From: Streptomonospora nanhaiensis
GTDB lineage: Bacteria > Actinomycetota > Actinomycetes > Streptosporangiales > Streptosporangiaceae
Assembly (NCBI RefSeq): GCF_013410565.1
Contig: NZ_JACCFO010000001.1
Span: 2,790,001-2,854,000 of the forward strand
Direction: 5' to 3'
Length of the DNA: 64,000 bases
Shown: positions 8,195-16,829 of the stretch, one piece after another
Layout: every line of letters begins with the position of its first letter
Numbering within the stretch: the stretch's first letter is position 1
Notes under the pieces: model-generated
Seen by the model: the letters and a program-made list of their open reading frames with translations, nothing else
The model's database searches: none
What the model was told of the DNA's origin: nothing
Made by a program: the position numbers and the translations under genes

Positions 8195-8986
8195 TCATCC
8201 CGCGGCGTGCGGGTCCGCGCTGTCGCGCTCGGCGACGCCACGGATACTCGCCAACAACATATTCGACAATTCGGGACGGCAGACAAGGATATCCGGCAGG
8301 GAGGGGTTGGTCCGGTTGTAGCGCAGCTCACTGCCGTCGATGCGCGAGGCGTGCAGCCCCGCCGCCCGTGCGACCGCGACCGGTGCCGCGCTGTCCCATT
8401 CGTACTGCCCGCCGGCGTGCACGTAGATGTCGGCGATGCCCAGCAGCACGGCGCAGATCTTGGCCCCGGCCGATCCCATGGGCACGATCTCGGCGCCCAA
8501 CTGGGTGGCCAGGCGCTGCACGAACTCCGGCGGCCGGGTGCGGCTGGTGGTGATGCGCAGCCGCTGCTCGGTGGGCCGCTCCGGCGGCAGCCAGGGCGGG
8601 TCGACGGTGGAGACCGTGCTGCCCTGGGCGGGCAGCGCGACCGCGCCGGCCGCGAGTTCGCCGTTCTCCCACAGCGCCACGTGGACCGCCCAGTCGGTGC
8701 GGCCGGACTCGGAGAACTCGCGCGTGCCGTCGAGCGGGTCGATGATCCACACCCGCCGCGCGGTCAGCCGCGCCTTGTCGTCGATGCCCTCCTCGGAGAG
8801 GACGGCGTCGCTGGGGCGCAGCCGGCCCAGCGCCGAGAAGAGGAACTCGTGCGACGTGCGGTCGCCGAGTGTGCGCAATACCTCGGGCTCGTCGAACCCC
8901 TGCCGGGCCCGGAGGCGCAGCAACTGCTGCCCCGCCTCGGTCGCCAGGTCTCGCGCCACTTCGTGATCGTTTCGGATGCTGCTCAC
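8195..8986 (-). CDS. cysQ: 3'(2'),5'-bisphosphate nucleotidase (PAP phosphatase)
   Basis: This 263-residue inositol-monophosphatase-fold enzyme carries the metal-binding motif IIDPLDGTREF and the second motif YEWDSAAPVAVA. It hydrolyses PAP, the inhibitory by-product of sulfotransferases, to AMP. The GTG start at 8986 is 5 bp from the stop of the upstream sugar transferase, so the two are very probably co-transcribed. Its position between the sugar transferase and cysDN ties sulfation by-product removal to the polysaccharide locus. Confidence 0.9.
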   Translation of the reverse strand: MSSIRNDHEVARDLATEAGQQLLRLRARQGFDEPEVLRTLGDRTSHEFLFSALGRLRPSDAVLSEEGIDDKARLTARRVWIIDPLDGTREFSESGRTDWAVHVALWENGELAAGAVALPAQGSTVSTVDPPWLPPERPTEQRLRITTSRTRPPEFVQRLATQLGAEIVPMGSAGAKICAVLLGIADIYVHAGGQYEWDSAAPVAVARAAGLHASRIDGSELRYNRTNPSLPDILVCRPELSNMLLASIRGVAERDSADPHAAG

Positions 8987-8991
8987 CGGCC

Positions 8992-10467
8992 TTAGTACGC
9001 TCCCGCTCCGCGGACAACTGCCGACCATGTCTTCCACAGGATCTGGACGTCCAGGGTCAACGACCAGTTTTCCACGTATCGCAGGTCCAGACGGACGGAT
9101 TCCTCCCACGAGAGGTCCGACCGGCCGCTGACCTGCCACAGCCCTGTCATGCCCGGCTTGACCACCAGGCGCCTGCGCACGTCGCAGCCGTACCGCGCCA
9201 CCTCGTCGGGCAGCGGGGGCCGCGGGCCCACAAGCGACATGTCGCCCCGCAGCACGTTGATGAGCTGCGGGAGCTCGTCCAGTGAGTACCGGCGCAGCCA
9301 GCCGCCGAACGAGGTGACCCGGGGGTCGCGACGCATCTTGAACAGTACGCCGTCGTGGTCGTTGGCGAAGCTCAGCCCCCCTTTGAGGGATTCCGCCTCG
9401 ACCACCATGGTACGGAACTTGTAGAGCGTGAACTCGACACCGTCCTTGCCCACCCGCGTCTGGCGGAAGAGCGCGGGCCCGGGGTCGCTGAGGCGCACGC
9501 ACAGCGCCAGCACGAGGAAGAAGGGGCCCAGCAGCACCAGGGCCAGCGCGGCGGCCGCCCGGTCGAACAGGCCCTTGACCACGCGGCGGGCCCCCACCAG
9601 TTCGGGGTGCTCCACGTGCAGCAGCGGCAGCCCGGCCACCGCGCGGATGGTGGTGCGCGGTCCGGCGACGTCCATCAGGGCAGGCGCGACGGTGAGGTCG
9701 GTGCCGCTCTTCTCCAGCCGCCACGCCAGGCGGCGCAGCTCCACCCCGTCCATCTCGGGGCAGGACAGCACCGCCACGGTGTCGGCGCCCGAGGCCGCGA
9801 CGGCGTCGGCCGCGGTCGAGAAGTCGCCCAGCACGGGGCAGTCGTCGACCTCGCCGGCGGCCGCGTACACCTGGTGCGGGGGCAGGCACACGCCCATGAC
9901 GCGCATGCCGTGGTAGGGCTCGCGGCGGAACTGCCGGATGAGGTCGCGCACCTGTTCGAGGTAGCCCACGGCCACCACGCCGCGCATGCACCGGCCCGAG
10001 CGGCGCAGCCGGTGCAGCCGCTTGCGCCAGGCGTAGCGCAGGACCAGGCACGACAGCACGACCGTGGGCAGCGCGAGCAGCACGTAGCCGCGGGCGACGT
10101 CGACCTTGGCCGCGTAGGCGGTGATGGCCACCCCCGCGGTCAGCACCAGGCCGGCCCGCAGCACGCGGCGGAACTCCTCGGTGCCCTGCCCCACGAACCG
10201 CCGCGCGTAGCCGCCCGACACCGCCACGACCAGCACCCACAGCGGCGGCAGCGCCAGCGACAGCAGCGGGTACCACGGCCCGCCGGCGGACAGCGGGCTG
10301 CCGAACCGGACCTGGAGGGCGAAGGCGCCCGCAGCGGCGCCCGCCGCCAGATCGATCCACAGCAGCCCCCGGACATAGGACCGAATCCACCGGGGCGCGG
10401 TGCGCGGGGCCGGCGCCCCCGCGGCCGGTAGTGGCGCGACTGTCGTGACACGATCGACGACGACCAT
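8992..10467 (-). CDS. Polyprenyl glycosylphosphotransferase (initiating sugar-phosphate transferase)
   Basis: This 491-residue membrane protein has about four N-terminal transmembrane helices, a Rossmann-like middle domain and a C-terminal bacterial sugar transferase domain. The last has a further helix (ALALVLLGPFFLVLALCV), LYKFRTMV, and the catalytic block DELPQLINVLRGDMSLVGPRPPLPDE. This is the WbaP/CpsE/WcaJ family that moves a sugar-1-phosphate to undecaprenyl phosphate to start exopolysaccharide repeat units. It starts at ATG 10467 and heads the run cysQ-cysD-cysN-sulfotransferase on the minus strand. Confidence 0.92.
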   Translation of the reverse strand: MVVVDRVTTVAPLPAAGAPAPRTAPRWIRSYVRGLLWIDLAAGAAAGAFALQVRFGSPLSAGGPWYPLLSLALPPLWVLVVAVSGGYARRFVGQGTEEFRRVLRAGLVLTAGVAITAYAAKVDVARGYVLLALPTVVLSCLVLRYAWRKRLHRLRRSGRCMRGVVAVGYLEQVRDLIRQFRREPYHGMRVMGVCLPPHQVYAAAGEVDDCPVLGDFSTAADAVAASGADTVAVLSCPEMDGVELRRLAWRLEKSGTDLTVAPALMDVAGPRTTIRAVAGLPLLHVEHPELVGARRVVKGLFDRAAAALALVLLGPFFLVLALCVRLSDPGPALFRQTRVGKDGVEFTLYKFRTMVVEAESLKGGLSFANDHDGVLFKMRRDPRVTSFGGWLRRYSLDELPQLINVLRGDMSLVGPRPPLPDEVARYGCDVRRRLVVKPGMTGLWQVSGRSDLSWEESVRLDLRYVENWSLTLDVQILWKTWSAVVRGAGAY

Positions 10468-10774
10468 GAATCCCTACCCTTGGCACGGTTCCCCTGTGGT
10501 CGCGGGCGGCTCGCCGCCCGCTCCGCGGCGCGGCACGGCGGCGCGGCCGTGTTCCGGACACGGCGGCGTCGGCGGGGCGGGGCCCGCGCGCGGCGACAAG
10601 GGGTACGGAACGCGAACTGACGTGGGAACTCTAGCTAAACGTGGTCACATAGTCGCGGCCCGTGACGGAATGCAGCCGGAAAAAGACCGAAGGCGTTACC
10701 GATTGGGGATCTCCGCAATGCCGAGGCGAGGGGCAGGCGAAAACGCCCCCGCCCGGGGCCGTGCGGGGCGCGGC
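10468..10774. promoter_or_regulatory. Intergenic region upstream of the sugar transferase, candidate promoter
   Basis: No gene is seen in these 307 bp. On the minus strand a candidate sigma-70-type promoter has GCGACT (10651-10656) and TAGAGT (10628-10633) with a 17-bp spacer. It would give a leader of about 155 nt before the sugar transferase. The right end holds the pth terminator. Confidence 0.4.
10741..10771 (-). terminator. Intrinsic terminator after pth
   Basis: On the minus strand a GC-rich hairpin (stem about CGCCCCGC/GCGGGGGCG, 10745-10771) is followed by a short T run (AAAA at 10741-10744 on the plus strand). It lies directly after the pth stop codon. Confidence 0.55.
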
Positions 10775-11455
10775 TCAGGCGGAGGCGTGGAAGGTGTTCT
10801 GGGCCTTCTCCAGGCCCTCGGTCAGGACGGTCTCGACGGCGTCGGCGGCGCGCTCCAGGACCACGCCCAGGTCCTTGCGCTCGGTGCCGGAGAAGTCCTT
10901 CAGGACGTAGGCCGCGGCGTCCATGCGGCCGGGCGGGCGGCCCACGCCCACGCGTACGCGCAGGTAGTCGGGGGCGCCCAGCGAGGACGTGAGGGAGCGC
11001 AGGCCGTTGTGTCCGCCGGCGCCACCGCCGCGCTTGAGCCGCAGCGCGGCGAAGGGGATGTCCAGCTCGTCGTGCACGACGAGGATGCGCTCCAGCGGGA
11101 TCTTGTAGAACCGGCTCAGGGCCGCCACCGGCCCGCCGGAGAGGTTCATGTAGGAGCGGGGCTTGGCCAGCACGGCCGGGACCCCCGCGACGCGGGTCTC
11201 GGCGGTCTCGGCGCGGGCCTTGTGGGCCTTGAAGCGCGCGCCGCCGCGCTCGGCCAGGAGGTCGGCCACCATGAACCCGACGTTGTGCCGGTTCCCGGCG
11301 TAGGTCGGACCGGGGTTGCCCAGGCCCACGACCAGCCAGCGCTCGGCCTCCACGGCCGCCTCCTCACCGCTTGCCTCACCCGCGGGCGCGGCGGCGGCCG
11401 CGCCCGGAGACGCCGATGCGCGGCCCGCCCGCGCCCAGCGCAGCAGACCACGCAT
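10775..11455 (-). CDS. pth: Peptidyl-tRNA hydrolase
   Basis: The enzyme recycles peptidyl-tRNAs by cleaving the ester bond. The 226-residue product has [26 protein letters not shown], with the catalytic His and Asn, then [10 protein letters not shown] and [27 protein letters not shown]. About 38 N-terminal residues (Ala/Gly/Glu-rich) precede the conserved domain, so it is longer than the usual 185-200 residues. The true start could be downstream, though no good in-frame ATG is near the domain. It follows rplY by 48 bp, the standard actinobacterial order. Confidence 0.93.
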   Translation of the reverse strand: MRGLLRWARAGRASASPGAAAAAPAGEASGEEAAVEAERWLVVGLGNPGPTYAGNRHNVGFMVADLLAERGGARFKAHKARAETAETRVAGVPAVLAKPRSYMNLSGGPVAALSRFYKIPLERILVVHDELDIPFAALRLKRGGGAGGHNGLRSLTSSLGAPDYLRVRVGVGRPPGRMDAAAYVLKDFSGTERKDLGVVLERAADAVETVLTEGLEKAQNTFHASA

Positions 11456-11503
11456 CGGTTCCGCCTGTTCGTTGTCGGCGGGCGCCCGCCCGCGTCCGGT
11501 GTC

Positions 11504-12157
11504 CTACTCGGCGGACTCCGCCGGGGCGGACTCGCCGGACTCCGCGGCGGCCTCGGCCGCGGGCTCGCCCTCGGCCGGGGCGGCCTCGCCGGTCTCGTCG
11601 GCGGCCAGCTCCTCGTCGGTGCGCTCGGCCGTGACGGTGGCGACGATGGTCTCGGGGTCGGTGACCAGCTCGACGCCGGCCGGCAGCTTGAGGTCGCCGG
11701 CGGTGACCTGCGCGCCGACCTCCAGGCCCTCGATGTCGTGGTCGACACCCTCGGGGATGTGGGTGGCCTCGGTCAGGACCTCGACGGTCACCAGCTCCTG
11801 GGTGAGGACGCCGCCCGCGGCGATGTCGCCGGTGAGGTTCACCGAGACCTCGACGTTGACCTTCTCGCCCTTCTTGACGACCAGCAGGTCGACGTGCTCA
11901 AGGAAGCCCTTGATGGGGTCGCGCTGGACGCTCTTGGGCAGGGCGAGGTTGTCGGACCCGGGAATCCCGTCCACGCGCAGCAGGACGTTGGGGGTCTTCA
12001 GCGCGAGCATGAGGTCATGCCCGGGCAGGGTGATGTGGCGAGGCTCGGTGCCGTGGCCGTAGAGGACGGCCGGCACCTTACCCGCGCGGCGGACGCGCCG
12101 TGCGGCGCCCTTGCCGAACTCCGTGCGCGGCTCGGCAGCGATGCGTACCTCGGACAC
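11504..12157 (-). CDS. rplY: 50S ribosomal protein L25/Ctc family
   Basis: This 217-residue protein has an N-terminal 5S-rRNA-binding L25 domain (EPRTEFGKGAARRVRRAGKVPAVLYGHG) and a C-terminal TL5/Ctc domain. It ends in an Ala/Glu-rich acidic tail of about 40 residues. The GTG start at 12157 is fixed by a GAGGAG site 8 bp upstream. It is followed by pth on the same strand. Confidence 0.93.
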   Translation of the reverse strand: MSEVRIAAEPRTEFGKGAARRVRRAGKVPAVLYGHGTEPRHITLPGHDLMLALKTPNVLLRVDGIPGSDNLALPKSVQRDPIKGFLEHVDLLVVKKGEKVNVEVSVNLTGDIAAGGVLTQELVTVEVLTEATHIPEGVDHDIEGLEVGAQVTAGDLKLPAGVELVTDPETIVATVTAERTDEELAADETGEAAPAEGEPAAEAAAESGESAPAESAE

Positions 12158-12477
12158 GACAAAACTCCTCGGGATCGTCCCCGTGCGGCACGGGGAACAC
12201 GACTTCTGCTGAAACGGCTCCCGCGTAGACGGCCGCGTCGTCCAGGGCCATCGTCGGCCGTAGCCTGCGAAGGCGGGCCGGTGGCGACCGCCCGGGCCGG
12301 ACACCGTCCGTGCACGCGCGCGCCCTTGGGCGCCGCCGCGCGAAGCGGTGAGACCACGATCCCCAACGCGTCCCAGCGGGAGCTGGGGACACTCAATCCA
12401 GTCTACTGCCTTGCCCGACGACTCCGGACACACCGGGAGGCGGCCCCGAGGGGCCGCGTCCCGGGCGCGCCGGGCGG
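12158..12477. other. Gene-free region between prs and rplY
   Basis: No coding frame with actinobacterial character and no tRNA or known riboswitch is recognised in these 320 bp. The only structure noted is a 14-bp palindrome GCGCCCTTGGGCGC at 12320-12333. It probably holds the rplY promoter and leader. Confidence 0.5.
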
Positions 12478-13449
12478 TCAGCTCTCGAACAGGCTGGTGA
12501 CCGAGCCGTCGCTGAAGACCTCGCTGATGGCGCGCGCGATCAGCGGCGCGATGGACAGCTGGGTCAGCTTGTCGAACTGCCGGTCCTTGGGGACCGGGAG
12601 CGAGTTGGTGATGACCACCTCGGAGATGCGGGAGTTCTGCAGCCGCTCGGCGGCCGGGCCCGAGAGCACGCCGTGGGTGGCGGCCGCGATGACCTCGCGG
12701 GCGCCCTGCTCGAACAGGGCGTCGGCGGCCTTCACGATCGTGCCGGCGGTGTCGATCATGTCGTCGACCAGCACGCAGGTGCGCCCGCGCACCTGGCCGA
12801 CGACCTCGTGCACCTTGACCTCGTTGGCGACGTCGGGGTCGCGCCGCTTGTGGATGATGGCCAGCGGCGTGCCCATGCGGTCGGCCCAGCGGTCGGCGGT
12901 GCGGACCCGGCCGCTGTCGGGCGAGACGATGGTGGCCTCGGCGATGTCGACGCGGGACTGGACGTAGTCGGCCAGCAGCGGCAGCGCGAAGAGGTGGTCG
13001 ACGGGGCCGTCGAAGAAGCCCTGGATCTGGTCGGTGTGCAGGTCGACCGACATCAGCCGGTTGGCGCCCGCGGTGCGGAAGAGGTCGGTCATCAGGCGGG
13101 CCGAGATCGGCTCGCGCCCGCGGTGCTTCTTGTCCTGGCGGGCGTAGCCCAGGAACGGGGTCACCACGGTGATGCGCTTGGCCGAAGCGCGCTTGAGCGC
13201 GTCGACCATGATCAGCTGCTCCATGATCGACTCGTTGATGGGGTCGGAGTGGCACTGCAGCACGAAGGCGTCGCAGCCGCGCACTGACTCCAGGTACCGC
13301 ACGAAGATCTCGCCGTTGGCGAAGTCCTGGAACTTCGTCGGCGCGACCTCGATGCCGAGCTGGTCGGCCACCTGCTCCGCCAACTCCGGGTGGGTACGCC
13401 CGGAGAACAGCATCAACTTCTTCTGACCCGCGGCCTTCATGCCGGTCAC
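12478..13449 (-). CDS. prs: Ribose-phosphate pyrophosphokinase
   Basis: The 323-residue enzyme makes PRPP from ribose-5-phosphate and ATP. It has FSGRTHPELAEQVADQLG, the RQDKKHRGREPISARL catalytic stretch, HTDQIQGFFDGPVDHL and the PRPP loop CVLVDDMIDTAGT. GTG 13449 is chosen because VTGMKAAGQKK aligns with the usual MTGIK-type start. ATG 13440 or GTG 13467 are alternatives. It lies 34 bp after glmU on the same strand, the conserved glmU-prs pair. Confidence 0.94.
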   Translation of the reverse strand: MTGMKAAGQKKLMLFSGRTHPELAEQVADQLGIEVAPTKFQDFANGEIFVRYLESVRGCDAFVLQCHSDPINESIMEQLIMVDALKRASAKRITVVTPFLGYARQDKKHRGREPISARLMTDLFRTAGANRLMSVDLHTDQIQGFFDGPVDHLFALPLLADYVQSRVDIAEATIVSPDSGRVRTADRWADRMGTPLAIIHKRRDPDVANEVKVHEVVGQVRGRTCVLVDDMIDTAGTIVKAADALFEQGAREVIAAATHGVLSGPAAERLQNSRISEVVITNSLPVPKDRQFDKLTQLSIAPLIARAISEVFSDGSVTSLFES

Positions 13450-13483
13450 TTTACTTAAGCCCCCCACAACACAGACGCGATTG

Positions 13484-14947
13484 TCATGAATCTTCGCCGC
13501 GGCGCTCGGCGGTGTTCTCCGCCCGTTCGGCGGCCTCGGCCGCCGGGGTCCCCGGGCGCTTGCGCCGCACCCAGCCCTCGATGTTGCGCTGGCTCCCGGC
13601 GGAGACCGCGAGCGCGCCGGGCGGGACGTCTTCGCGCACCACGGTCCCCGCGCCGGTGTAGGCGCCGTCGCCGATGTGGACGGGCGCGACGAAGGTGTTG
13701 TCGCTGCCGGTGCGGGCGTGGTCGCCCACGGTGGTGCGGTGCTTGTCGACCCCGTCGTAGTTGACGAACACCGACGAGGCGCCGATGTTGGCGCCCACGC
13801 CGATGGTGGCGTCGCCGACGTAGGTCAGGTGCGGGACCTTGGAGCCCTCGCCGATCTGGGAGTTCTTCACCTCGACGAAGGTGCCGATCTTGGCGCGGGG
13901 GCCGATCGAGGCGCCCGGCCGCAGGTAGGCGTAGGGGCCGACGTTGGCGCCGGCGGCGATCTCGGCGCTGTCGGCGACCACGTGGCGCACCTTGGCGTCG
14001 TCGCCCACGCGGGTGTCGGTGAGCTGGGTGCAGGGGCCCACGAGCGCGCCCTCGCCGATGACGGTGCGCCCGCGCAGCTGGGTCTGGGGCTCCACGACGG
14101 TGTCGCGGCCGATGCTGACCTCGGCGTCGACCCACGTGGTGGCGGGGTCGACGACGGTGACCCCGGCGCGCATGTGCTCGGTGAGCAGGCGGTCGTTGAG
14201 CAGGCGGCGCGCCTCGGCGAGCTGCACGCGGTCGTTGACGCCCTGGATCTCGGTCCACTCGCGGGCGAGCGCGGCGCCGACCCGGTGGCCGTCGCCGCGC
14301 AGGATCGCCACGGCGTCGGTGATGTACTCCTCGCCCTTGGCGTTGTCGGTGGACAGCCGCTGGACGACGGAGGTCAGCAGCGCGCCGTCGAAGGCGTACA
14401 TGCCGGAGTTGATCTCGTCCAGCGCGCGCTGCTCGGGGGTGGCGTCGGCGTGCTCGACGATGGCGGTGAACGCGCCGGAGGGGTCGCGCACCACGCGGCC
14501 GTAGCCGGCGGGGTCGGGCACCCGCGCCGAGAGCACGGTGACGGCATTGCCGGCGGACTCGTGGGCCTCGACCAGGTCGGCCAGGGTGCGGCCGCGCAGC
14601 AGCGGGGTGTCGCCGTAGGCCAGCACGACGGTGCCGCTGAGGGCCACGCCCTCGGCGGCGAGCGCCTCGACGGCCATGCGCACGGCGTGGCCGGTGCCGT
14701 TCTGCTCGTCCTGGACGGCGGTGCCCACCGCGGGCGCGGTGTCCTTGAGGTGCTGGACGACCTGCTCGCGCGCGTGGCCCACGACCACCACGGTGCGTTC
14801 GGGGTCGAGTTCGCCGGCGGCGGCCAGCACGTGGCCGAGCATGCTGCGGCCGCAGATCTCGTGCAGCACCTTGGGCAGCCGGGACTTCATTCGGGTGCCC
14901 TCACCCGCCGCTAGGACGATGACGGCAGCCGGACGGCTCACGCTCAC
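13484..14947 (-). CDS. glmU: Bifunctional N-acetylglucosamine-1-phosphate uridyltransferase/glucosamine-1-phosphate acetyltransferase
   Basis: The 487-residue enzyme makes UDP-GlcNAc for peptidoglycan and other glycans. The N-terminal uridyltransferase has VIVLAAGEGTRMKSRLPKVLHEICGRSML and the YGDTPLL metal site. The C-terminal half is a left-handed beta-helix of hexapeptide repeats (VGPYAYLRPGASIGPRAKIGTFVEVKNS) carrying the acetyltransferase site. GTG 14947 has an AAGGAG site 9 bp upstream; a second in-frame GTG lies at 14941. The Ala/Glu-rich C-terminal tail after VRRKRPG is common in actinobacteria. Confidence 0.95.
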   Translation of the reverse strand: MSVSRPAAVIVLAAGEGTRMKSRLPKVLHEICGRSMLGHVLAAAGELDPERTVVVVGHAREQVVQHLKDTAPAVGTAVQDEQNGTGHAVRMAVEALAAEGVALSGTVVLAYGDTPLLRGRTLADLVEAHESAGNAVTVLSARVPDPAGYGRVVRDPSGAFTAIVEHADATPEQRALDEINSGMYAFDGALLTSVVQRLSTDNAKGEEYITDAVAILRGDGHRVGAALAREWTEIQGVNDRVQLAEARRLLNDRLLTEHMRAGVTVVDPATTWVDAEVSIGRDTVVEPQTQLRGRTVIGEGALVGPCTQLTDTRVGDDAKVRHVVADSAEIAAGANVGPYAYLRPGASIGPRAKIGTFVEVKNSQIGEGSKVPHLTYVGDATIGVGANIGASSVFVNYDGVDKHRTTVGDHARTGSDNTFVAPVHIGDGAYTGAGTVVREDVPPGALAVSAGSQRNIEGWVRRKRPGTPAAEAAERAENTAERRGEDS

Positions 14948-15452
14948 TGGCGGAGGCTCCTTGGGTCGCTGGCGGATGCGATGTCGGGATTTCCGTCCCC
15001 CGCGCGGGGCGCGGCCGGGGCGGGACGCGGCGTTCGGCGGGGTTTCCCCGCGGGGTCGACGCGACGTGTCTGCGTGGCTGACGGCGCCTGGCGGGCACGC
15101 GAACACCGGCCGCCGGTCGCCGACATGGGAAGGATACATGCGCCCTTGCCCGGGTTGCGGCTGCGGCCGACCTGGGGCCTGACCCGGGGCGCAACACCGC
15201 CGAAACACGCGTACCGGGCGCGGCGGCGGCCCGGCGGGCGGGGCGTGGGACGCCCTCCGGGCGCTGCCCCAAGGGCATCCGGAGAGCACCGGCAAGGCGC
15301 GGAGGAGGCGCCGGGAGAGCGCCGGGCCGGCGGGGAGGGGCGTTTCACCGCACGGGGCGGGGGCAGCGGCCCGGAAAAAGGGCCGGATGTGAGATTCGCG
15401 ATGGCCGGACCGCCGCGGCGGCCGGCGCGGCGCGCGCGCCCGGCGGGGAGGG
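14948..15452. other. Gene-free region between glmU and tRNA-Gln
   Basis: These 505 bp hold no convincing gene. Two hairpins lie just downstream of tRNA-Gln on the minus strand: an inverted repeat at 15404-15426 and a 6-bp stem with a GGAAAAA loop at 15367-15385. They may end the tRNA transcript. The glmU promoter should be here, but no box stands out. Confidence 0.5.
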
Positions 15453-15524
15453 CTCCCGGGGAAGGATTCGAACCCTCACCTCAAGGCACCAAAAGCCTGC
15501 GTCCTGCCATTAGACCACCCGGGA
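15453..15524 (-). tRNA. tRNA-Gln (UUG)
   Basis: The cloverleaf folds on the minus strand. The acceptor TCCCGGG pairs with CCCGGGA, the D arm is GTCTAATGGCAGGAC, the anticodon loop TTTTGGT gives anticodon TTG, and the T arm carries GGTTCGAATCC. The discriminator base is G. CCA is not encoded. Confidence 0.95.
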
Positions 15525-15723
15525 AGACGGTGCGTCCGCCGTGGTGGGCGGCGCGATCCGACTGCCAACGATAGCGGCTCGCCGGGATATCGGCACCTTC
15601 GTTCCGCGGCGCCCGGGACCGCCCGGAAACGGGGAAACGGGGAAACACCGCAACCCCGGACCCGGGGGCACCGCACCGCCCCCCGGCGGGGCCGCTCCCG
15701 AAGTTCATCGCCAACCCTTTACA

Positions 15724-15743
15724 AACCTACGGCAGCGTAGGTT
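15724..15743. promoter_or_regulatory. Predicted operator of the desaturase promoter
   Basis: Perfect 8-bp inverted repeat AACCTACG-GCAG-CGTAGGTT. It directly follows a possible -35 TTTACA (15718-15723). Further CGTAGGT/ATAGGTT half-sites continue to about 15767. It lies about 95 bp upstream of the desaturase and is a likely target of the TetR gene at 16830. The rest of the 15525-15835 gap shows no gene. Confidence 0.6.
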
Positions 15744-15835
15744 ACGGTTACGTAGGTATAGGTTACGACGACCGCCGACGAGCGGGGCACCGCGCCCCGC
15801 GCCGCCTCGGCGGCCGCCACAAGCAAGGTGGACAT

Positions 15836-16801
15836 ATGACCGCAGCACCCGAACTGACAGTCGACCAGACCGGCAAGCGGGCCCCCGAGCCCGAACTCGA
15901 CCCCGAGGGCCGCGGCAAGGCCGAGCGCTACACCGTCTTCGCGTTCGTGTTCATCCCGCTGCTGGCCCTGGCCGCCGCCGTGCCGTTCGCGTGGGGCTGG
16001 GGCCTCACCGTGACCGACATCGTCATCGGCGCGGTCTTCTACCTCGTCAGCGGCCTGGGGATCACGGTCGGCTTCCACCGGCACTTCACCCACGGCTCGT
16101 TCAAGGCCAACCGCCCGCTGCGCATCGCGCTGGCCGTGGCCGGCAGCCTCGCCATCGAGGGCTCGGTGATCAAGTGGGTGGCCGACCACCGCCGCCACCA
16201 CAAGTACGCCGACCACGAGGGCGACCCGCACTCCCCGTGGCGCTTCGGCGACGACTGGCGCTCGGTGGCCAAGGGCCTCTACTACGCGCACATGGCCTGG
16301 CTGTACCTGGACGAGGAGAAGACCTCGCCCAAGCGCTTCGCCCCCGACCTGCTCAAGGACCCCGACGTCCGCAGGGTCGACCGGTTCTTCGGCCTGATCG
16401 TGCTCTTCTCGCTGCTGGCCCCGGCCGTCATCGGCGGCCTGGTGACCATGTCCTGGTGGGGCGCCCTGACCGCCTTCTTCTGGGGCAGCCTGGTGCGCGT
16501 GGCGCTGCTGCACCACGTCACCTGGTCCATCAACTCCATCTGCCACACCATCGGCGAGGAGAACTTCGAGGTCCGCGACCGCTCGCGCAACGTGTGGTGG
16601 CTGGCCATCCCCTCCTTCGGGGAGTCCTGGCACAATCTGCACCACGCCGACCCCACCTGCGCCCGCCACGGCGTGCTCAAGGGGCAGGTCGATATTTCCG
16701 CGCGCGTCATCTGGATGTTTGAGAAGCTTGGCTGGGCGAGCAAGGTCCGCTGGCCCAACGCCGAGCGCCTCGCTGCCAAGCGCGTCAACGCCGTGAACTG
16801 A
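15836..16801 (+). CDS. Acyl-CoA/fatty acid delta-9 desaturase
   Basis: This 321-residue membrane di-iron enzyme introduces a cis double bond into saturated acyl chains. All three histidine boxes are present: HRHFTH, HRRHHKY and HNLHH. They lie among four hydrophobic segments, as in stearoyl-CoA desaturases. ATG 15836 follows an AAGGTGG site. A TetR gene follows 28 bp downstream on the same strand and a strong dyad lies in the promoter. This points to membrane-fluidity control by an acyl-responsive repressor, which is inference. Confidence 0.93.
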   Translation: MTAAPELTVDQTGKRAPEPELDPEGRGKAERYTVFAFVFIPLLALAAAVPFAWGWGLTVTDIVIGAVFYLVSGLGITVGFHRHFTHGSFKANRPLRIALAVAGSLAIEGSVIKWVADHRRHHKYADHEGDPHSPWRFGDDWRSVAKGLYYAHMAWLYLDEEKTSPKRFAPDLLKDPDVRRVDRFFGLIVLFSLLAPAVIGGLVTMSWWGALTAFFWGSLVRVALLHHVTWSINSICHTIGEENFEVRDRSRNVWWLAIPSFGESWHNLHHADPTCARHGVLKGQVDISARVIWMFEKLGWASKVRWPNAERLAAKRVNAVN

Positions 16802-16829
16802 TCCGTGACTAAGGTGAGTGGCAGCCATC

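Noticed and set aside
12300-12400. Possible tRNA or small RNA in the prs-rplY gap
   Set aside because: The palindrome GCGCCCTTGGGCGC and nearby stems do not extend to a cloverleaf, and there is no T-loop GTTCGAATC sequence.
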